From Ideonella alba (GTDB lineage: Bacteria; Pseudomonadota; Gammaproteobacteria; Burkholderiales; Burkholderiaceae_C), in contig NZ_JAGQDF010000011.1 of the NCBI RefSeq assembly GCF_018069875.1, positions 145,394 to 209,393 on the forward strand: 64,000 bases of DNA, in the 5' to 3' direction. The translations under genes were made by a program, and so were the position numbers. Within the stretch, counting starts at the first letter, position 1. The number at the start of each line of letters is the position of its first letter. Of this stretch, positions 25,215-33,982 are shown piece after piece. The notes beneath the pieces were generated by a model. That model saw only the letters and a list, made by a program, of their open reading frames with translations. It made no database searches and was not told where the DNA came from.

Positions 25215-26573
25215 ATGAGTGTGGATGCTTGGAACATCAGGGCCCCTTCGGGAGGGGCTTCGGCCCTGGCCAGGGGGCAGTTGTGGCTGGGCGTGGCGGC
25301 CCTGGTCGGTGCTGGCTTGCTGGCCGTGGTGCTGGTGTTGTCGCGCACCCCCGGTGCCTCGGCGCTGTTCTCCTCGACCAACCTCTTCCGGGCCGCGCTG
25401 GTCGTGCACGTGGACCTGTCGGTGCTGGTCTGGTTCATGGCCTTCGCCGGCGTGCTGACCAGCATCGTCACGCCGGACCGCTGGGTGCCGATGGGCTGGC
25501 TGGCCTGGGCCCTGGCGGCCCTGGGCACCTGTCTGATGCTGGTGTCACCGTTCCTGGATGGCGCGCAACCGCTGCTGAACAACTACATCCCGGTGCTGGA
25601 CCAAGGGGTGTTCCTGGCCGGCCTGCTGGCCTGCGGCGCCGGCTTCGGGATGACCCTGCTGCGCTGCCTGCTGCTCAACGGCTCCGGGCCGGAGTGGCCG
25701 GCGGGCGAGCGGGCGCTTCGGCAGGGTGTGCGCCTGGCGGCACTGGCGGGCGCGATGGCGTGGCTGGCGTTTGGCTGGACCTGGCTGCAGCTGCCGGCGA
25801 CGCAGGGCACCGCCTATTTCGAGCTGCTCTTCTGGGGGCCCGGCCACGTGTTGCAGTTTCAACACGCCCTGCTGCTGGGCGTGGCCTGGCTGTGGCTGGT
25901 GCATGGGCTGGGCGCGCAGCCGCCCGTGTCGCAGGGGCGCTGGCTGCGCTGGGCGGTGATGCTGGCGGCCGTGCCGCTGGCCGCCGTGCCGGTGTTGTAC
26001 GTCGTGTGGCCGGTGGGCAGCCCCGGCCATCTGGCGGCGTTCACCGAGCTGATGCAGTGGGGTCATCTGTGGATGCTGCCCCTGGGCGCGCTGGTGTTGA
26101 CCGCGCTGCCGGGCGTCTGGCGCGCGGCGCCCAGCCCGCAGCGCTCCGCGCTGTTGTTCTCGCTGCTGCTGTTTGCCACCGGCGGCGTGCTGGCGTACAT
26201 GATTCGCGGGGTCAACGTGGTGGTGCCGGCGCATTACCACGGCTCCATCGTCGGCGTCACGCTGGCGTTCATGGGCCTCACCTATGCGCTGTTGCCGCTG
26301 CTGGGCTATCGACCGGTCCAGGCCGCCTGGGCCCGCTGGCAGCCCGTGGTCTACGGTGGCGGTCAGTTGATGCACATCCTGGGGCTGGCCTGGTCCGGCG
26401 GCTATGGCGTGCAGCGCAAGGTGGCCGGAGCGCAGCAGGTGCTGACGACCCTGCCGGAGAAGATCGGCATGGGCATGATGGGCCTGGGCGGCTTGATCGC
26501 CATCATTGGCGGCGTGATGTTCGCGTGGGCCTGCATCCAAAGCATGAGACCACGGGCGGTGGCCGAGGGCTGA
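25215..26573 (+). CDS. Divergent heme-copper oxidase subunit I-like membrane protein
   Basis: 452 residues from the ATG at 25215, about 12 hydrophobic segments. All three heme-ligand positions seem conserved: H65 in [11 protein letters not shown] and the H340/H342 pair in VVPAHYHGS. Possible CuB ligands are H211 in [10 protein letters not shown] and H284 in QWGHLWML. The usual double His (AHHMY in the CtaD here) is reduced to one, and the Glu/Tyr of GHPEVY are absent. It therefore belongs to the heme-copper superfamily but to a divergent branch, with no subunit II or III next to it. It is followed after 2 bases by a SCO chaperone. Oxygen or nitric oxide reduction, or a sensor role, are all possible. 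Confidence 0.7.
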   Translation: MSVDAWNIRAPSGGASALARGQLWLGVAALVGAGLLAVVLVLSRTPGASALFSSTNLFRAALVVHVDLSVLVWFMAFAGVLTSIVTPDRWVPMGWLAWALAALGTCLMLVSPFLDGAQPLLNNYIPVLDQGVFLAGLLACGAGFGMTLLRCLLLNGSGPEWPAGERALRQGVRLAALAGAMAWLAFGWTWLQLPATQGTAYFELLFWGPGHVLQFQHALLLGVAWLWLVHGLGAQPPVSQGRWLRWAVMLAAVPLAAVPVLYVVWPVGSPGHLAAFTELMQWGHLWMLPLGALVLTALPGVWRAAPSPQRSALLFSLLLFATGGVLAYMIRGVNVVVPAHYHGSIVGVTLAFMGLTYALLPLLGYRPVQAAWARWQPVVYGGGQLMHILGLAWSGGYGVQRKVAGAQQVLTTLPEKIGMGMMGLGGLIAIIGGVMFAWACIQSMRPRAVAEG

Positions 26574-26575
26574 AC

Positions 26576-27205
26576 ATGGGCCAAGCCCGGGTGTCTCGAG
26601 CCGTTTGGCTGCGTGCGGCCACGTGCGTTCCCCTGCTCTGGCTGCTGGGGTGCGACCAGCCGGCGGCCCCCCGCGCCACCCCATGGCGTGGCACCGACCT
26701 GAGCGGCACCGACCTGGACCGTGACGGCCTGGCCCAGGCCCTGTCCGACCACACCGGACAAGCCCGGCGGCTGGACGGTTTCCGGGGGCAGCTGGTGGTG
26801 CTGTTCTTCGGCTACACCCAGTGTCCCGACGTGTGTCCGACGGTGCTCGGCACCATGAGTCAGGCCATGCAACAGCTGGGCGAGGACGCGCACAAGGTGC
26901 AGGTCGTGTTCGTGACGATCGATCCCGAGCGCGATACGCAGGTCCTGCTGGCCCAGTACCTGGGGGCCTTTCATGCGGGCTTTCTCGGTCTGCGCGGCGA
27001 TGCCGCCGCCACGGCCCGCGTGGCCAGGACCTTCAAGGTGCACTATGAGAAGCGCCCGGGCACTTCACCCGGTCAATACGCCATGGATCACTCCACGGGC
27101 AGCTATGTGCTGGATGCGCACGGCCGCCTGAGGCTGTACTTCACGCACGGTGAGAGCAGCGCGGCCATCGCGCAGGACCTGCGCCAGCTGATGGCCGAAC
27201 GCTAG
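26576..27205 (+). CDS. SCO1/SenC-family copper chaperone (second copy)
   Basis: 209 residues starting 2 bases after the oxidase-like gene, so co-translated. WLLGCDQP suggests a lipobox at about residue 26. LFFGYTQCPDVCPTV and AMDHSTGSYVL carry the CxxxC and His copper ligands. It is similar to the copy at 23459-24055 but clearly diverged, and probably serves the divergent oxidase-like protein. Its TAG overlaps the stop of the convergent redoxin gene (shared CTAG). Confidence 0.92.
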   Translation: MGQARVSRAVWLRAATCVPLLWLLGCDQPAAPRATPWRGTDLSGTDLDRDGLAQALSDHTGQARRLDGFRGQLVVLFFGYTQCPDVCPTVLGTMSQAMQQLGEDAHKVQVVFVTIDPERDTQVLLAQYLGAFHAGFLGLRGDAAATARVARTFKVHYEKRPGTSPGQYAMDHSTGSYVLDAHGRLRLYFTHGESSAAIAQDLRQLMAER

Positions 27206-27777
27206 GGCTGGGCCGCGAGCAGGGTCCTGAGCTGCTGCTCCAGGGCCGGCTCGGACAGAGGGCCCAGGTGCACCGCTGCCAAGCGTCCGTCGCGACCGAA
27301 GAAGGCCGTGAAGGGCATCGCCTGGGCCGAATTTCCCCAGGCCACGCTGAGCTCCAGCAGGTCCACCCCGCCCATCAGCAAGGGGTAGCTGAGCGGATGC
27401 TCCGCCTCGAACCGGGCGACGTTGTCCGGCGTGTCGATCGACAGCCCGACCATCTGCACGCCTTGGGGGCCGAAGGTCGTCTGCGCCCGCGAGAACACCG
27501 GCATCTCTTCCCGGCAGGGTGGGCACCAGGTCGCCCAGAAATTCAGCACCAGCACCTTGCCGCGCCAGGCCTGCAGCGCCTGTTGCCGGCCCCGCGCGTC
27601 AGGCAGGGTGAGCGACCAGACGGCCCCGGGCTGTGTTGTCGCCATGGGCGGGGCCGACGCTGGCTGCTGGCGGGCGGACGGGCGTGTCGCCCACAGGCTG
27701 GCACCGGCCATCGCGGCCAGCAGTGCCACCACCACGGCAACGAGAAGCAGTGGGGCGATCGCCTTGTTGCGGCTCAT
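27202..27777 (-). CDS. TlpA-like membrane-anchored thiol-disulfide oxidoreductase
   Basis: 191 residues. Residues about 7-30 form one N-terminal membrane anchor, placing the thioredoxin domain in the periplasm. The active site is NFWATWCPPCREEMP and AMPFTAFF contains the cis-Pro. Proteins of this type reduce apocytochrome c or the Cys pair of copper sites in SCO and CuA. Its position between two SCO genes and the ctaC operon supports a role in oxidase maturation. Two FNR-like boxes lie upstream in the shared divergent region. Confidence 0.85.
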   Translation of the reverse strand: MSRNKAIAPLLLVAVVVALLAAMAGASLWATRPSARQQPASAPPMATTQPGAVWSLTLPDARGRQQALQAWRGKVLVLNFWATWCPPCREEMPVFSRAQTTFGPQGVQMVGLSIDTPDNVARFEAEHPLSYPLLMGGVDLLELSVAWGNSAQAMPFTAFFGRDGRLAAVHLGPLSEPALEQQLRTLLAAQP

Positions 27778-27872
27778 GGCCAGAGGTTGTGATGGGCCAA
27801 GGTCTGGGGCATGCGAGTCACGCGGCCGGGACCGGGTGGATGACAGCCGCCAGCGGTGGGCAGCGGGCCTGT

Positions 27873-27886
27873 CTGATCCTTATCAA
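27873..27886. promoter_or_regulatory. FNR/ANR-like box CTGAT-CCTT-ATCAA
   Basis: Nine of ten positions match TTGAT-N4-ATCAA. It lies 96 bases upstream of the redoxin start and 210 bases upstream of ctaC. Confidence 0.55.
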
Positions 27887-28011
27887 GCAGGGCCTGCGGC
27901 TTGTCCAAACATCTGGCGACGGGCTTGGCGATAGCTGGAATCCCTGACAAGTCCCCCCTGGCAGGGCGTGCTAACCTCGTCCGGGGGAACCGAGCAGACT
28001 GAGCCATTGCT

Positions 28012-28025
28012 TTGAGCATTATCAA
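28012..28025. promoter_or_regulatory. FNR/ANR-like box TTGAG-CATT-ATCAA
   Basis: Nine of ten positions match TTGAT-N4-ATCAA. It lies 71 bases before the ctaC start, a position that fits oxygen-dependent control of the aerobic oxidase. Confidence 0.55.
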
Positions 28026-28095
28026 TGGCCAGTGCCATTTTTCATGCGGCGGCTCAAGGAGCGCGTCGGCGTGAGGTCTAGGTCCGGAGGAAAGA

Positions 28096-29244
28096 ATGAC
28101 GAGAGGCACGTTCAAGAAATTCGTTGGCATTGAGGCATGGCTGGTGTTGGCGCTGGCCCTCTTTGCCGGCGCAGCGAACGCCGCGTGGGACATCAATCTG
28201 CAGGAGCCGGTGACCAGCACCGCGCGCCGGATCTACGAGCTGCACACCTTCCTGACATGGCTGATCTTCGCCATCTTCGTGGGTGTTTTCGGCGTGGTCA
28301 CCTACTCGCTGATCATGCACACCCGCAAGCGCGGGCACAAGGCGGCGACCTTCCACGACAACACCACGATCGAGATCGTCTGGACGGTCATCCCCGCGAT
28401 CATCCTGGTGATGATTGCCTTCCCGGCCACCAAGGCCCTGGTTGCTGCGCGCGACACCAGCCAGCCTGACATCACCGTCAAGGCCACCGGCTACCAGTGG
28501 AAGTGGGGCTACGAGTACATGACCGGCGATGCCGCCGGCGTGAAGTTCATCAGCGCGCTGGCCACGCCGCAGAACCAGATCCGCGAGAACGCACCCAAGG
28601 GCGAGCACTACCTGCTGGAGGTGGATCGCCACCTGGTCGTGCCTGTCAACAAGAAGGTCCGCGTGCTGACCACCTCGGCCGACGTCATCCACGCCTGGTC
28701 GGTGCCGGCCTTTGGCGTCAAGACCGACGCCGTGCCGGGCTTTGTGCGCGACACCTGGTTCAAGGCGGAGAAGGAAGGCATCTACCGCGGCCAGTGTTCG
28801 GAACTGTGCGGCAAGGACCACGGCTTCATGCCCGTGGTGGTGGAAGTGGTCTCCGAGGCAAAGTACGCCGAGTGGATCGCCGAGCAGAAGAAGGCCATGG
28901 CGGCGGGCGCCGAAGATCCCAACAAGACCTATGCCCTGGACGAATTGGTGGCCAGGGGTGAGAAGGTCTACGCGGCGAACTGCGCGGCCTGCCACCAGCC
29001 CACCGGCAAGGGCCTGCCGCCGGTGTTCCCGGCGCTCGACGGCTCGGCGATCGTCAAGGGTCCCAAGGAGAACCACCTGAAGATCGTGCTCAACGGGAAG
29101 CCCAACACGGCCATGGCAGCCTTCGGTGCGCAACTGAGCGATCTGGACATCGCCTCGGTCGTGGCCTATGAGCGCCACGCCTGGAGCAACCAGTTGAACG
29201 ATGCCATCCAACCGGCCGAGGTCAAGGCCCTGCGTGCCAAGTGA
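28096..29244 (+). CDS. ctaC: Cytochrome c oxidase subunit II with C-terminal heme c domain (caa3 type)
   Basis: 382 residues; start supported by GGAGGAAAG. A signal peptide (to about residue 34) is followed by two membrane helices and the CuA cupredoxin domain with CSELCGKDHGFM (Cys234, Cys238). A C-terminal cytochrome c domain carries CAACH (near residue 296) with a distal Met in MAAF, so this is a caa3-type subunit. It takes electrons from cytochrome c and passes them to CtaD. First gene of the oxidase operon; the FNR-like boxes upstream suggest oxygen control. Confidence 0.95.
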   Translation: MTRGTFKKFVGIEAWLVLALALFAGAANAAWDINLQEPVTSTARRIYELHTFLTWLIFAIFVGVFGVVTYSLIMHTRKRGHKAATFHDNTTIEIVWTVIPAIILVMIAFPATKALVAARDTSQPDITVKATGYQWKWGYEYMTGDAAGVKFISALATPQNQIRENAPKGEHYLLEVDRHLVVPVNKKVRVLTTSADVIHAWSVPAFGVKTDAVPGFVRDTWFKAEKEGIYRGQCSELCGKDHGFMPVVVEVVSEAKYAEWIAEQKKAMAAGAEDPNKTYALDELVARGEKVYAANCAACHQPTGKGLPPVFPALDGSAIVKGPKENHLKIVLNGKPNTAMAAFGAQLSDLDIASVVAYERHAWSNQLNDAIQPAEVKALRAK

Positions 29245-29303
29245 CGGGCCAGCATGGCCACTGACACCAGCATCCCGTTTGGCGCATTGAGGACGTTTTG
29301 AAC

Positions 29304-30932
29304 ATGCAAGCAAACCAAGAAGCCCTGGCGGGCGGACACTCGGCTCACCACCACCACGACGACCACGGCCACCATGGCCGGGCGCCTGGCCTGGTCGGTT
29401 GGTTCACCACCACCAACCACAAGGACATCGGCACGATGTACCTGTGGTTCAGCTTCGCGATGTTCCTGGTCGGCGGCGCGATGTCGCTGGTCATCCGGGC
29501 CGAACTGCTCTCGCCTGGCTTGCAGTACGTCTCGCCCGAGTTCTACAACCAGATGCTGACGCTGCACGCGCTGATCATGGTGTTCGGCGCGATCATGCCG
29601 GCCTTCGTCGGGTTCGCGAACTGGATGATCCCGATGATGGTGGGCGCGTCCGACATGGCCTTCGCGCGCATGAACAACTGGAGCTTCTGGCTGCTGCCGC
29701 CTGCGGGCATCCTGCTGGTCTCGTCGTTGCTGGTGCCAGGCGGCGCCGCGGGCACGGGCTGGACCTTGTACCCGCCGCTGTCGGTGCAGATGGGCATTGG
29801 CATGGACATGGCCATCTTCGCCATCCACATCCTGGGCATGTCCTCGATCATGGGGTCGATCAACATCATCACCACGATCCTGAACATGCGCGCGCCCGGC
29901 ATGAAGCTGATGAACATGCCCATGTTCTGCTGGACCTGGCTGGTGACGGCCTTCCTGCTGATCGCCTCCATGCCCATCCTGGCCGGCGCGGTCACGATGC
30001 TGCTGACCGACCGTCACTTCGGCACCAGCTTCTTCAACGCCGCCGGCGGTGGTGACCCGGTGCTGTTCCAGCACATCTTCTGGTTCTTCGGCCACCCCGA
30101 GGTCTACATCATCGCCCTGCCGGCCTTCGGCGTGGTGTCGCATGTGATCCCGGCCTTCTCGCGCAAGCCGCTGTTCGGCTACACCTCGATGGTGTACGCG
30201 ATCGCCGCCATCGGCCTGATCTCGTTCGGCGTCTGGGCCCACCACATGTATGTGACCGGGCTGCCGCTGACGGGCCAGCTGTACTTCATGTATGCCACCC
30301 TGCTGATCGCCGTGCCCACCGGGGTCAAGGTGTTCAACTGGGTGTCCACGATGTGGCGGGGCGAGCTCACCTTCGAGACCCCGATGCTCTTCGCGCTGGG
30401 CTTCCTGTTCCTGTTCACCGTGGGTGGCCTGACCGGCCTGGTGCTGGCGATCACGGCGGTGGATGTGCAGATGCAGGACACCTACTACGTGGTGGCCCAC
30501 TTCCACTACGTGATGGTGGCCGGCGCCTTGTTCTCGGCCTACGCGGGCACCTACTACTGGCTGCCCAAGTGGTGTGGCCACATGTACGACGAGAGCCTCG
30601 GCAAGCTGCACTTCTGGCTCTCCATCGTCTTCTTCAACGTCGCCTTCTTCCCGCAGCATTTCCTGGGCCTGGCGGGCATGCCCCGGCGCATCCCCGACTA
30701 CGCCCAGCAGTTCACCGACTTCAATGCGGTGTCCAGCATTGGCGCCTTCGGCTTCGGCGTGAGCCAGCTGATCTTCCTGTGGGTGGTGCTGAAGGCCATC
30801 CGTGGCGGTCCGGCCGCTCCGGCCAAGGTCTGGGATGGCGCCGAGGGCCTGGAATGGACGGTGCCGTCGCCTGCGCCGTACCACACGTTTGAAGACCCGC
30901 CCAAGCTGCCGCAAGGCACGGCCAGCCACTGA
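29304..30932 (+). CDS. ctaD: Cytochrome c oxidase subunit I (A-type)
   Basis: 542 residues from the ATG at 29304, chosen over a TTG six bases upstream because GAGGA then has normal spacing. FWFFGHPEVY, WAHHMY and AHFHYVM supply CuB, the heme a3 ligand and the heme a ligand; the Glu of GHPEVY and the Asp of ASDMAF mark a D-channel A1 enzyme. The N-terminal ~25 residues are His-rich (HSAHHHHDDHGHHG), unusual and possibly metal-binding. It reduces oxygen and pumps protons. Its stop overlaps the next ATG. Confidence 0.97.
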   Translation: MQANQEALAGGHSAHHHHDDHGHHGRAPGLVGWFTTTNHKDIGTMYLWFSFAMFLVGGAMSLVIRAELLSPGLQYVSPEFYNQMLTLHALIMVFGAIMPAFVGFANWMIPMMVGASDMAFARMNNWSFWLLPPAGILLVSSLLVPGGAAGTGWTLYPPLSVQMGIGMDMAIFAIHILGMSSIMGSINIITTILNMRAPGMKLMNMPMFCWTWLVTAFLLIASMPILAGAVTMLLTDRHFGTSFFNAAGGGDPVLFQHIFWFFGHPEVYIIALPAFGVVSHVIPAFSRKPLFGYTSMVYAIAAIGLISFGVWAHHMYVTGLPLTGQLYFMYATLLIAVPTGVKVFNWVSTMWRGELTFETPMLFALGFLFLFTVGGLTGLVLAITAVDVQMQDTYYVVAHFHYVMVAGALFSAYAGTYYWLPKWCGHMYDESLGKLHFWLSIVFFNVAFFPQHFLGLAGMPRRIPDYAQQFTDFNAVSSIGAFGFGVSQLIFLWVVLKAIRGGPAAPAKVWDGAEGLEWTVPSPAPYHTFEDPPKLPQGTASH

Positions 30933-31063
30933 TGAACGTCATGAAACCTGATCTGGAGCAGCAGCGCCGCGGCAACCGCCGCGTCGGCCTGGCGCTCACC
31001 GCGCTGGCCTTGGCGGTGTTCGTCACCACCATCGTCCGGCAGTGGATGTCGGGCGGTCTCTGA
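30932..31063 (+). CDS. Small single-helix cytochrome oxidase assembly protein (43 aa)
   Basis: The ATG overlaps the ctaD stop (ATGA). The product has a basic N-terminus (KPDLEQQRRGNRRVG) and one membrane helix (about residues 18-35), ending VRQWMSGGL. A small protein of this kind lies between ctaD and ctaG in most Burkholderiales and is annotated as a cytochrome oxidase small assembly protein. It is too short for most gene finders, but the position and coupling make it convincing. Confidence 0.75.
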   Translation: MNVMKPDLEQQRRGNRRVGLALTALALAVFVTTIVRQWMSGGL

Positions 31064-31072
31064 GGTCTGATC

Positions 31073-31651
31073 GTGGCCAGCCCCAAGCTGTCGAGCACCA
31101 ATGCCCGCCTGGCCGCCGGCCTGGGCGTGCTGGCCTGCGCGGCGTTCGGCTTTGCCTACCTGCAGCCGCCCCTGTACCGGGCCTTCTGCGAATGGACCGG
31201 GATCAACGATGTGCAGAAGGCCGACGACTTCCAGGCGTCGTCGGTGGCAGGTCGCCCGGTCACGATCGAGTTTGACGCCAACACCCATGGCCAGGGTCTG
31301 CGCTTCATCAGCCTGCACAACGCGGTGCAGGCCCGCACCGGCGAGCTGGTGCAGGTGTCGTTCCGGGTCCAGAACACGTCCGACCGTCCCATCACCGGCC
31401 AGGCCGTGCCCAGCTACGGGCCCAGGCATGCCGCCAATTTCGTCAAGAAGCTGGAGTGCTTCTGTTTCAGGCAGCAGACCTTTGCGCCTGGCGAGGTGCG
31501 TGACATGCCGGTGGTGTTCGCGCTGGACCGTCAATTGCCCGACGACGTGGTCACCGTGACCCTGTCCTACACCTTCTTCGAGGTTCCGGGCACGTCGGCG
31601 GACGCTGCAGCCGCTGCGAAACCCTTGAGCGGCCCGGCCAAAGGAACATGA
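31073..31651 (+). CDS. ctaG: Cytochrome c oxidase assembly protein CtaG (Cox11 type)
   Basis: 192 residues from a GTG start. One N-terminal membrane helix (about residues 12-30) is followed by a periplasmic domain with LECFCFRQQTFAPGE, the CFCF copper site of Cox11/CtaG. It inserts copper into the CuB centre of CtaD. Its end overlaps the DUF2970 gene by ATGA. Confidence 0.95.
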   Translation: MASPKLSSTNARLAAGLGVLACAAFGFAYLQPPLYRAFCEWTGINDVQKADDFQASSVAGRPVTIEFDANTHGQGLRFISLHNAVQARTGELVQVSFRVQNTSDRPITGQAVPSYGPRHAANFVKKLECFCFRQQTFAPGEVRDMPVVFALDRQLPDDVVTVTLSYTFFEVPGTSADAAAAAKPLSGPAKGT

Positions 31652-31875
31652 GCAAAGCGCCAGCCATGCCCAAAGCCGCACCACCTGCCACACCGGGTTT
31701 CCTGCGGCTGATTCGCACCGTCGGTGCCGCCATGTTCGGTATCCGCGGGCGGAAGAGCCACGAACAAGATATGCCGTCCTTGTCGCCACTTCAGCTCATC
31801 GTGACCGCCCTGGTGTTCATGCTGATCTTTGTGGTGTCCGTCGTGTCGATTGCCAGCTATGTGGTTGGCCAATGA
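31648..31875 (+). CDS. DUF2970 small membrane protein
   Basis: 75 residues; the ATG overlaps the ctaG stop. After a Pro/Ala-rich N-terminus it carries the DUF2970-like segment GAAMFGIRGRKSHEQDMP and one C-terminal membrane helix (about residues 52-72). Genes of this family sit between ctaG and ctaE in many Burkholderiales; the function is unknown but presumably in oxidase assembly. Confidence 0.75.
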   Translation: MSKAPAMPKAAPPATPGFLRLIRTVGAAMFGIRGRKSHEQDMPSLSPLQLIVTALVFMLIFVVSVVSIASYVVGQ

Positions 31876-31939
31876 ATCAGCGGTGCGCGATCCATTCAGC
31901 GCCCATGAGAAGTCCTGAGAACTAAAGGAGCCCATCCCC

Positions 31940-32800
31940 ATGAGCAGCCACACCGCCGCCTCACGCTATTACGTCCCGCAGCCCTCCTACTGGCCGATGG
32001 TCGGCTCAGCCGCCCTGTTGCTGCTGGCCATCGGTGCGGTGCTGTCGATGAACAAGATCTCCTACGGCGGCCTGGTGCTGCTGGCGGGCTTCGTGGTGCT
32101 GCTGGTCATGCTGTTCGGCTGGTTCGGCCGCGTCATCGACGAGTCCGAGGGCGGGCAGTACAACCTGCAGGTGGACCGTTCCTTCCGCTGGTCCATGGGC
32201 TGGTTCATCTTCTCGGAGGTGATGTTCTTCGTCGCCTTCTTCGGCGCCCTGTTCTATGTGCGCGTGCTGTCGGTGCCGGAACTGGCCAGCGCCTCGCAGG
32301 AACTGTTGTGGGGCGGCTTCAGCGGCCATTGGCCCAGCGCCGGTCCGGTGGCCGAGGCGGCGAAGACCGAGATCCACGCCGTGCCCGCCATGGGCATCCC
32401 CTTGCTCAACACGATCCTGCTGCTGAGTTCAGGTGCCACGCTGACCTGGGCGCACTGGGGCATGCTCAAGAACAACCGCCGTCAGCTGAACCTGGGCCTG
32501 TTCCTCACCATCGCCCTGGGTCTGACCTTCCTGGGGTGCCAGGCATACGAGTACGTCGAGGCCTATTCGCACGGTCTGAAGCTGAGCACCGGCGTGTATG
32601 GCTCCACGTTCTTCATGCTCACCGGCTTCCACGGCTTCCACGTTACCCTGGGCGCCACCATGCTGGTCGTCATCTGGCTGCGCAGCCTGAAGGGCCACTT
32701 CACGCCTGAGCGCCACTTTGCCTTCGAGGCGGTGGCCTGGTACTGGCACTTCGTTGACGTGGTGTGGCTGGGCCTGTTCATCGTCATCTACATGCTCTGA
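31940..32800 (+). CDS. ctaE: Cytochrome c oxidase subunit III
   Basis: 286 residues with seven membrane helices; AAAGGAG precedes the ATG. FIFSEVMFFVAFFGA, FMLTGFHGFHVTLG and FEAVAWYWHFVDVVWLGLF are the conserved subunit III segments. It stabilises the oxygen-reducing centre of subunit I. Last core subunit gene of the operon. Confidence 0.96.
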   Translation: MSSHTAASRYYVPQPSYWPMVGSAALLLLAIGAVLSMNKISYGGLVLLAGFVVLLVMLFGWFGRVIDESEGGQYNLQVDRSFRWSMGWFIFSEVMFFVAFFGALFYVRVLSVPELASASQELLWGGFSGHWPSAGPVAEAAKTEIHAVPAMGIPLLNTILLLSSGATLTWAHWGMLKNNRRQLNLGLFLTIALGLTFLGCQAYEYVEAYSHGLKLSTGVYGSTFFMLTGFHGFHVTLGATMLVVIWLRSLKGHFTPERHFAFEAVAWYWHFVDVVWLGLFIVIYML

Positions 32801-32886
32801 GCCCGGGGACGGGCAGCGGCTGGGGCGGGGCGCGGGTTCAGCCCCCCGCCGCGTCCGGCGCTTCTTCAGCCGTTTCTTTGGCCGCG

Positions 32887-33087
32887 TCAGGACGCCAGGC
32901 CGTGGGTCCAACCCAGGTACCTGGCCGTCATCAAGGCCACCAGCAGCGCGACCGACAAGGCCACACGCCAGGTCAGGGCGCGCACGGCCTTTTCCCGGTT
33001 CGGGCCCTGGTCGTGGAAAATGAACAGCAGCGCGCGGCCCAGGTTGTAGACGATGGCCAGGAACATCAAGATGACAAACAGTCGCAT
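32887..33087 (-). CDS. Twin-helix membrane protein (DUF2909)
   Basis: 66 residues from the ATG at 33085-33087; the frame open upstream of it has no family similarity. Two membrane helices (about 2-20 and 40-58) flank a short loop HDQGPNREKAVRALTWR. This DUF2909 family accompanies ctaE/surf1 in Burkholderiales, usually on the opposite strand as here. Role unknown. Confidence 0.75.
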   Translation of the reverse strand: MRLFVILMFLAIVYNLGRALLFIFHDQGPNREKAVRALTWRVALSVALLVALMTARYLGWTHGLAS

Positions 33088-33256
33088 GGCCTGAATTGAA
33101 CGGCAGTCGGTGTGCTCGCGAGTGTGCCATCCCGGCGTGGGCCCGCAGCGCGGCGTGAACCCTTGGCCACACCACGGCCACAAGACCCTCCGAGGTCACT
33201 TGCCATGACCGCCCCGACGCTGCCTGCCAGCGGCCAGATCTGCTGACCACCCCCAC

Positions 33257-33982
33257 ATGAGTTCCTTACGCACTGCGCCCCGACCGCGCCGATGGGGTCT
33301 GTGGTTGGTTGTGCTGGCCTGTGCCGTGTGTCTGGGCATGTCGGCGTTCCAGCTCTGGCGTGCCCACGTCAAGGCCCAGCGCTACGACCAGATCCAGGCC
33401 GCCATCGCGTCGGGCCCCGTGTCGCTGAACGAGGTGCAAGCCCGGGGCGGGGACCTGGGCGCCCTGCCACTGCACACGCTGACCCTGCGTGGCACCTGGC
33501 TGCCCGAGCACACCCTCTTTCTCGACAACCAGATTCGGCGTCGATGGGTGGGCTATCACGTGCTCACGCCCTTCCGGCTGGAGGGCAGCGCGCTCGTCGT
33601 GCTGGTCAATCGTGGCTGGGTGCAGGCGCCGCGCCTGCGCAGTGACCTGCCCCAGGTGGTCACGACGCCGGGGCTCGTGCAACTGACCGGCCAGGCGCGG
33701 CCCTTCCCGCAGCGCGTCTTTGAGCTGGCGCCCGACGTGTCGCCGGGCCGTGTCTGGCAGCATGTTACTGAAGATCGCTACCGGGCCAGATCCGGCCTGG
33801 CGGCGACCGACCGCATCGCCCCCTTCCTGTTGCTGCAACTCAGCCCGTCCGAGGACGGACTGGCACGCGAGTGGGAGGAGCCGCAACACCCCGCACTGCA
33901 CCACCTGGGCTATGCCGCCATGTGGTTGGTGTTTGCCTTGCTCGCCATCGGCTATGGTTGGTTGAGCAGGAGTCGACCTTGA
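33257..33982 (+). CDS. SURF1 family oxidase assembly protein
   Basis: 241 residues with membrane helices near both ends (about 13-32 and 215-235), the SURF1 topology. The central domain has FLDNQIRRRWVGYHVLTPF and VLVNRGWVQAP. It assists insertion of heme a or early assembly of subunit I. Its TGA overlaps the TTG start of the next gene. Confidence 0.93.
   Translation: MSSLRTAPRPRRWGLWLVVLACAVCLGMSAFQLWRAHVKAQRYDQIQAAIASGPVSLNEVQARGGDLGALPLHTLTLRGTWLPEHTLFLDNQIRRRWVGYHVLTPFRLEGSALVVLVNRGWVQAPRLRSDLPQVVTTPGLVQLTGQARPFPQRVFELAPDVSPGRVWQHVTEDRYRARSGLAATDRIAPFLLLQLSPSEDGLAREWEEPQHPALHHLGYAAMWLVFALLAIGYGWLSRSRP

Larger units (their letters stand above)
27778..28095. promoter_or_regulatory. Divergent regulatory region of the redoxin gene and the caa3 oxidase operon
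   Basis: 318 bases without a gene. It holds two FNR/ANR-like sites (27873-27886 and 28012-28025) and a stem-loop AATGGC-CAGT-GCCATT followed by TTTTT (28024-28043). The GGAGGAAAG Shine-Dalgarno of ctaC is at its right end. The stem-loop overlaps the second box by two bases and could act as an attenuator or leader structure. Confidence 0.5.

Noticed and set aside
32838..32886. A short Ala/Glu-rich frame (reads AAKETAEEAPDAAGG before a stop) just after the DUF2909 gene in a shifted frame
   Set aside because: It could be a frameshifted C-terminal tail, but DUF2909 proteins end where the present stop lies, and there is no independent start.
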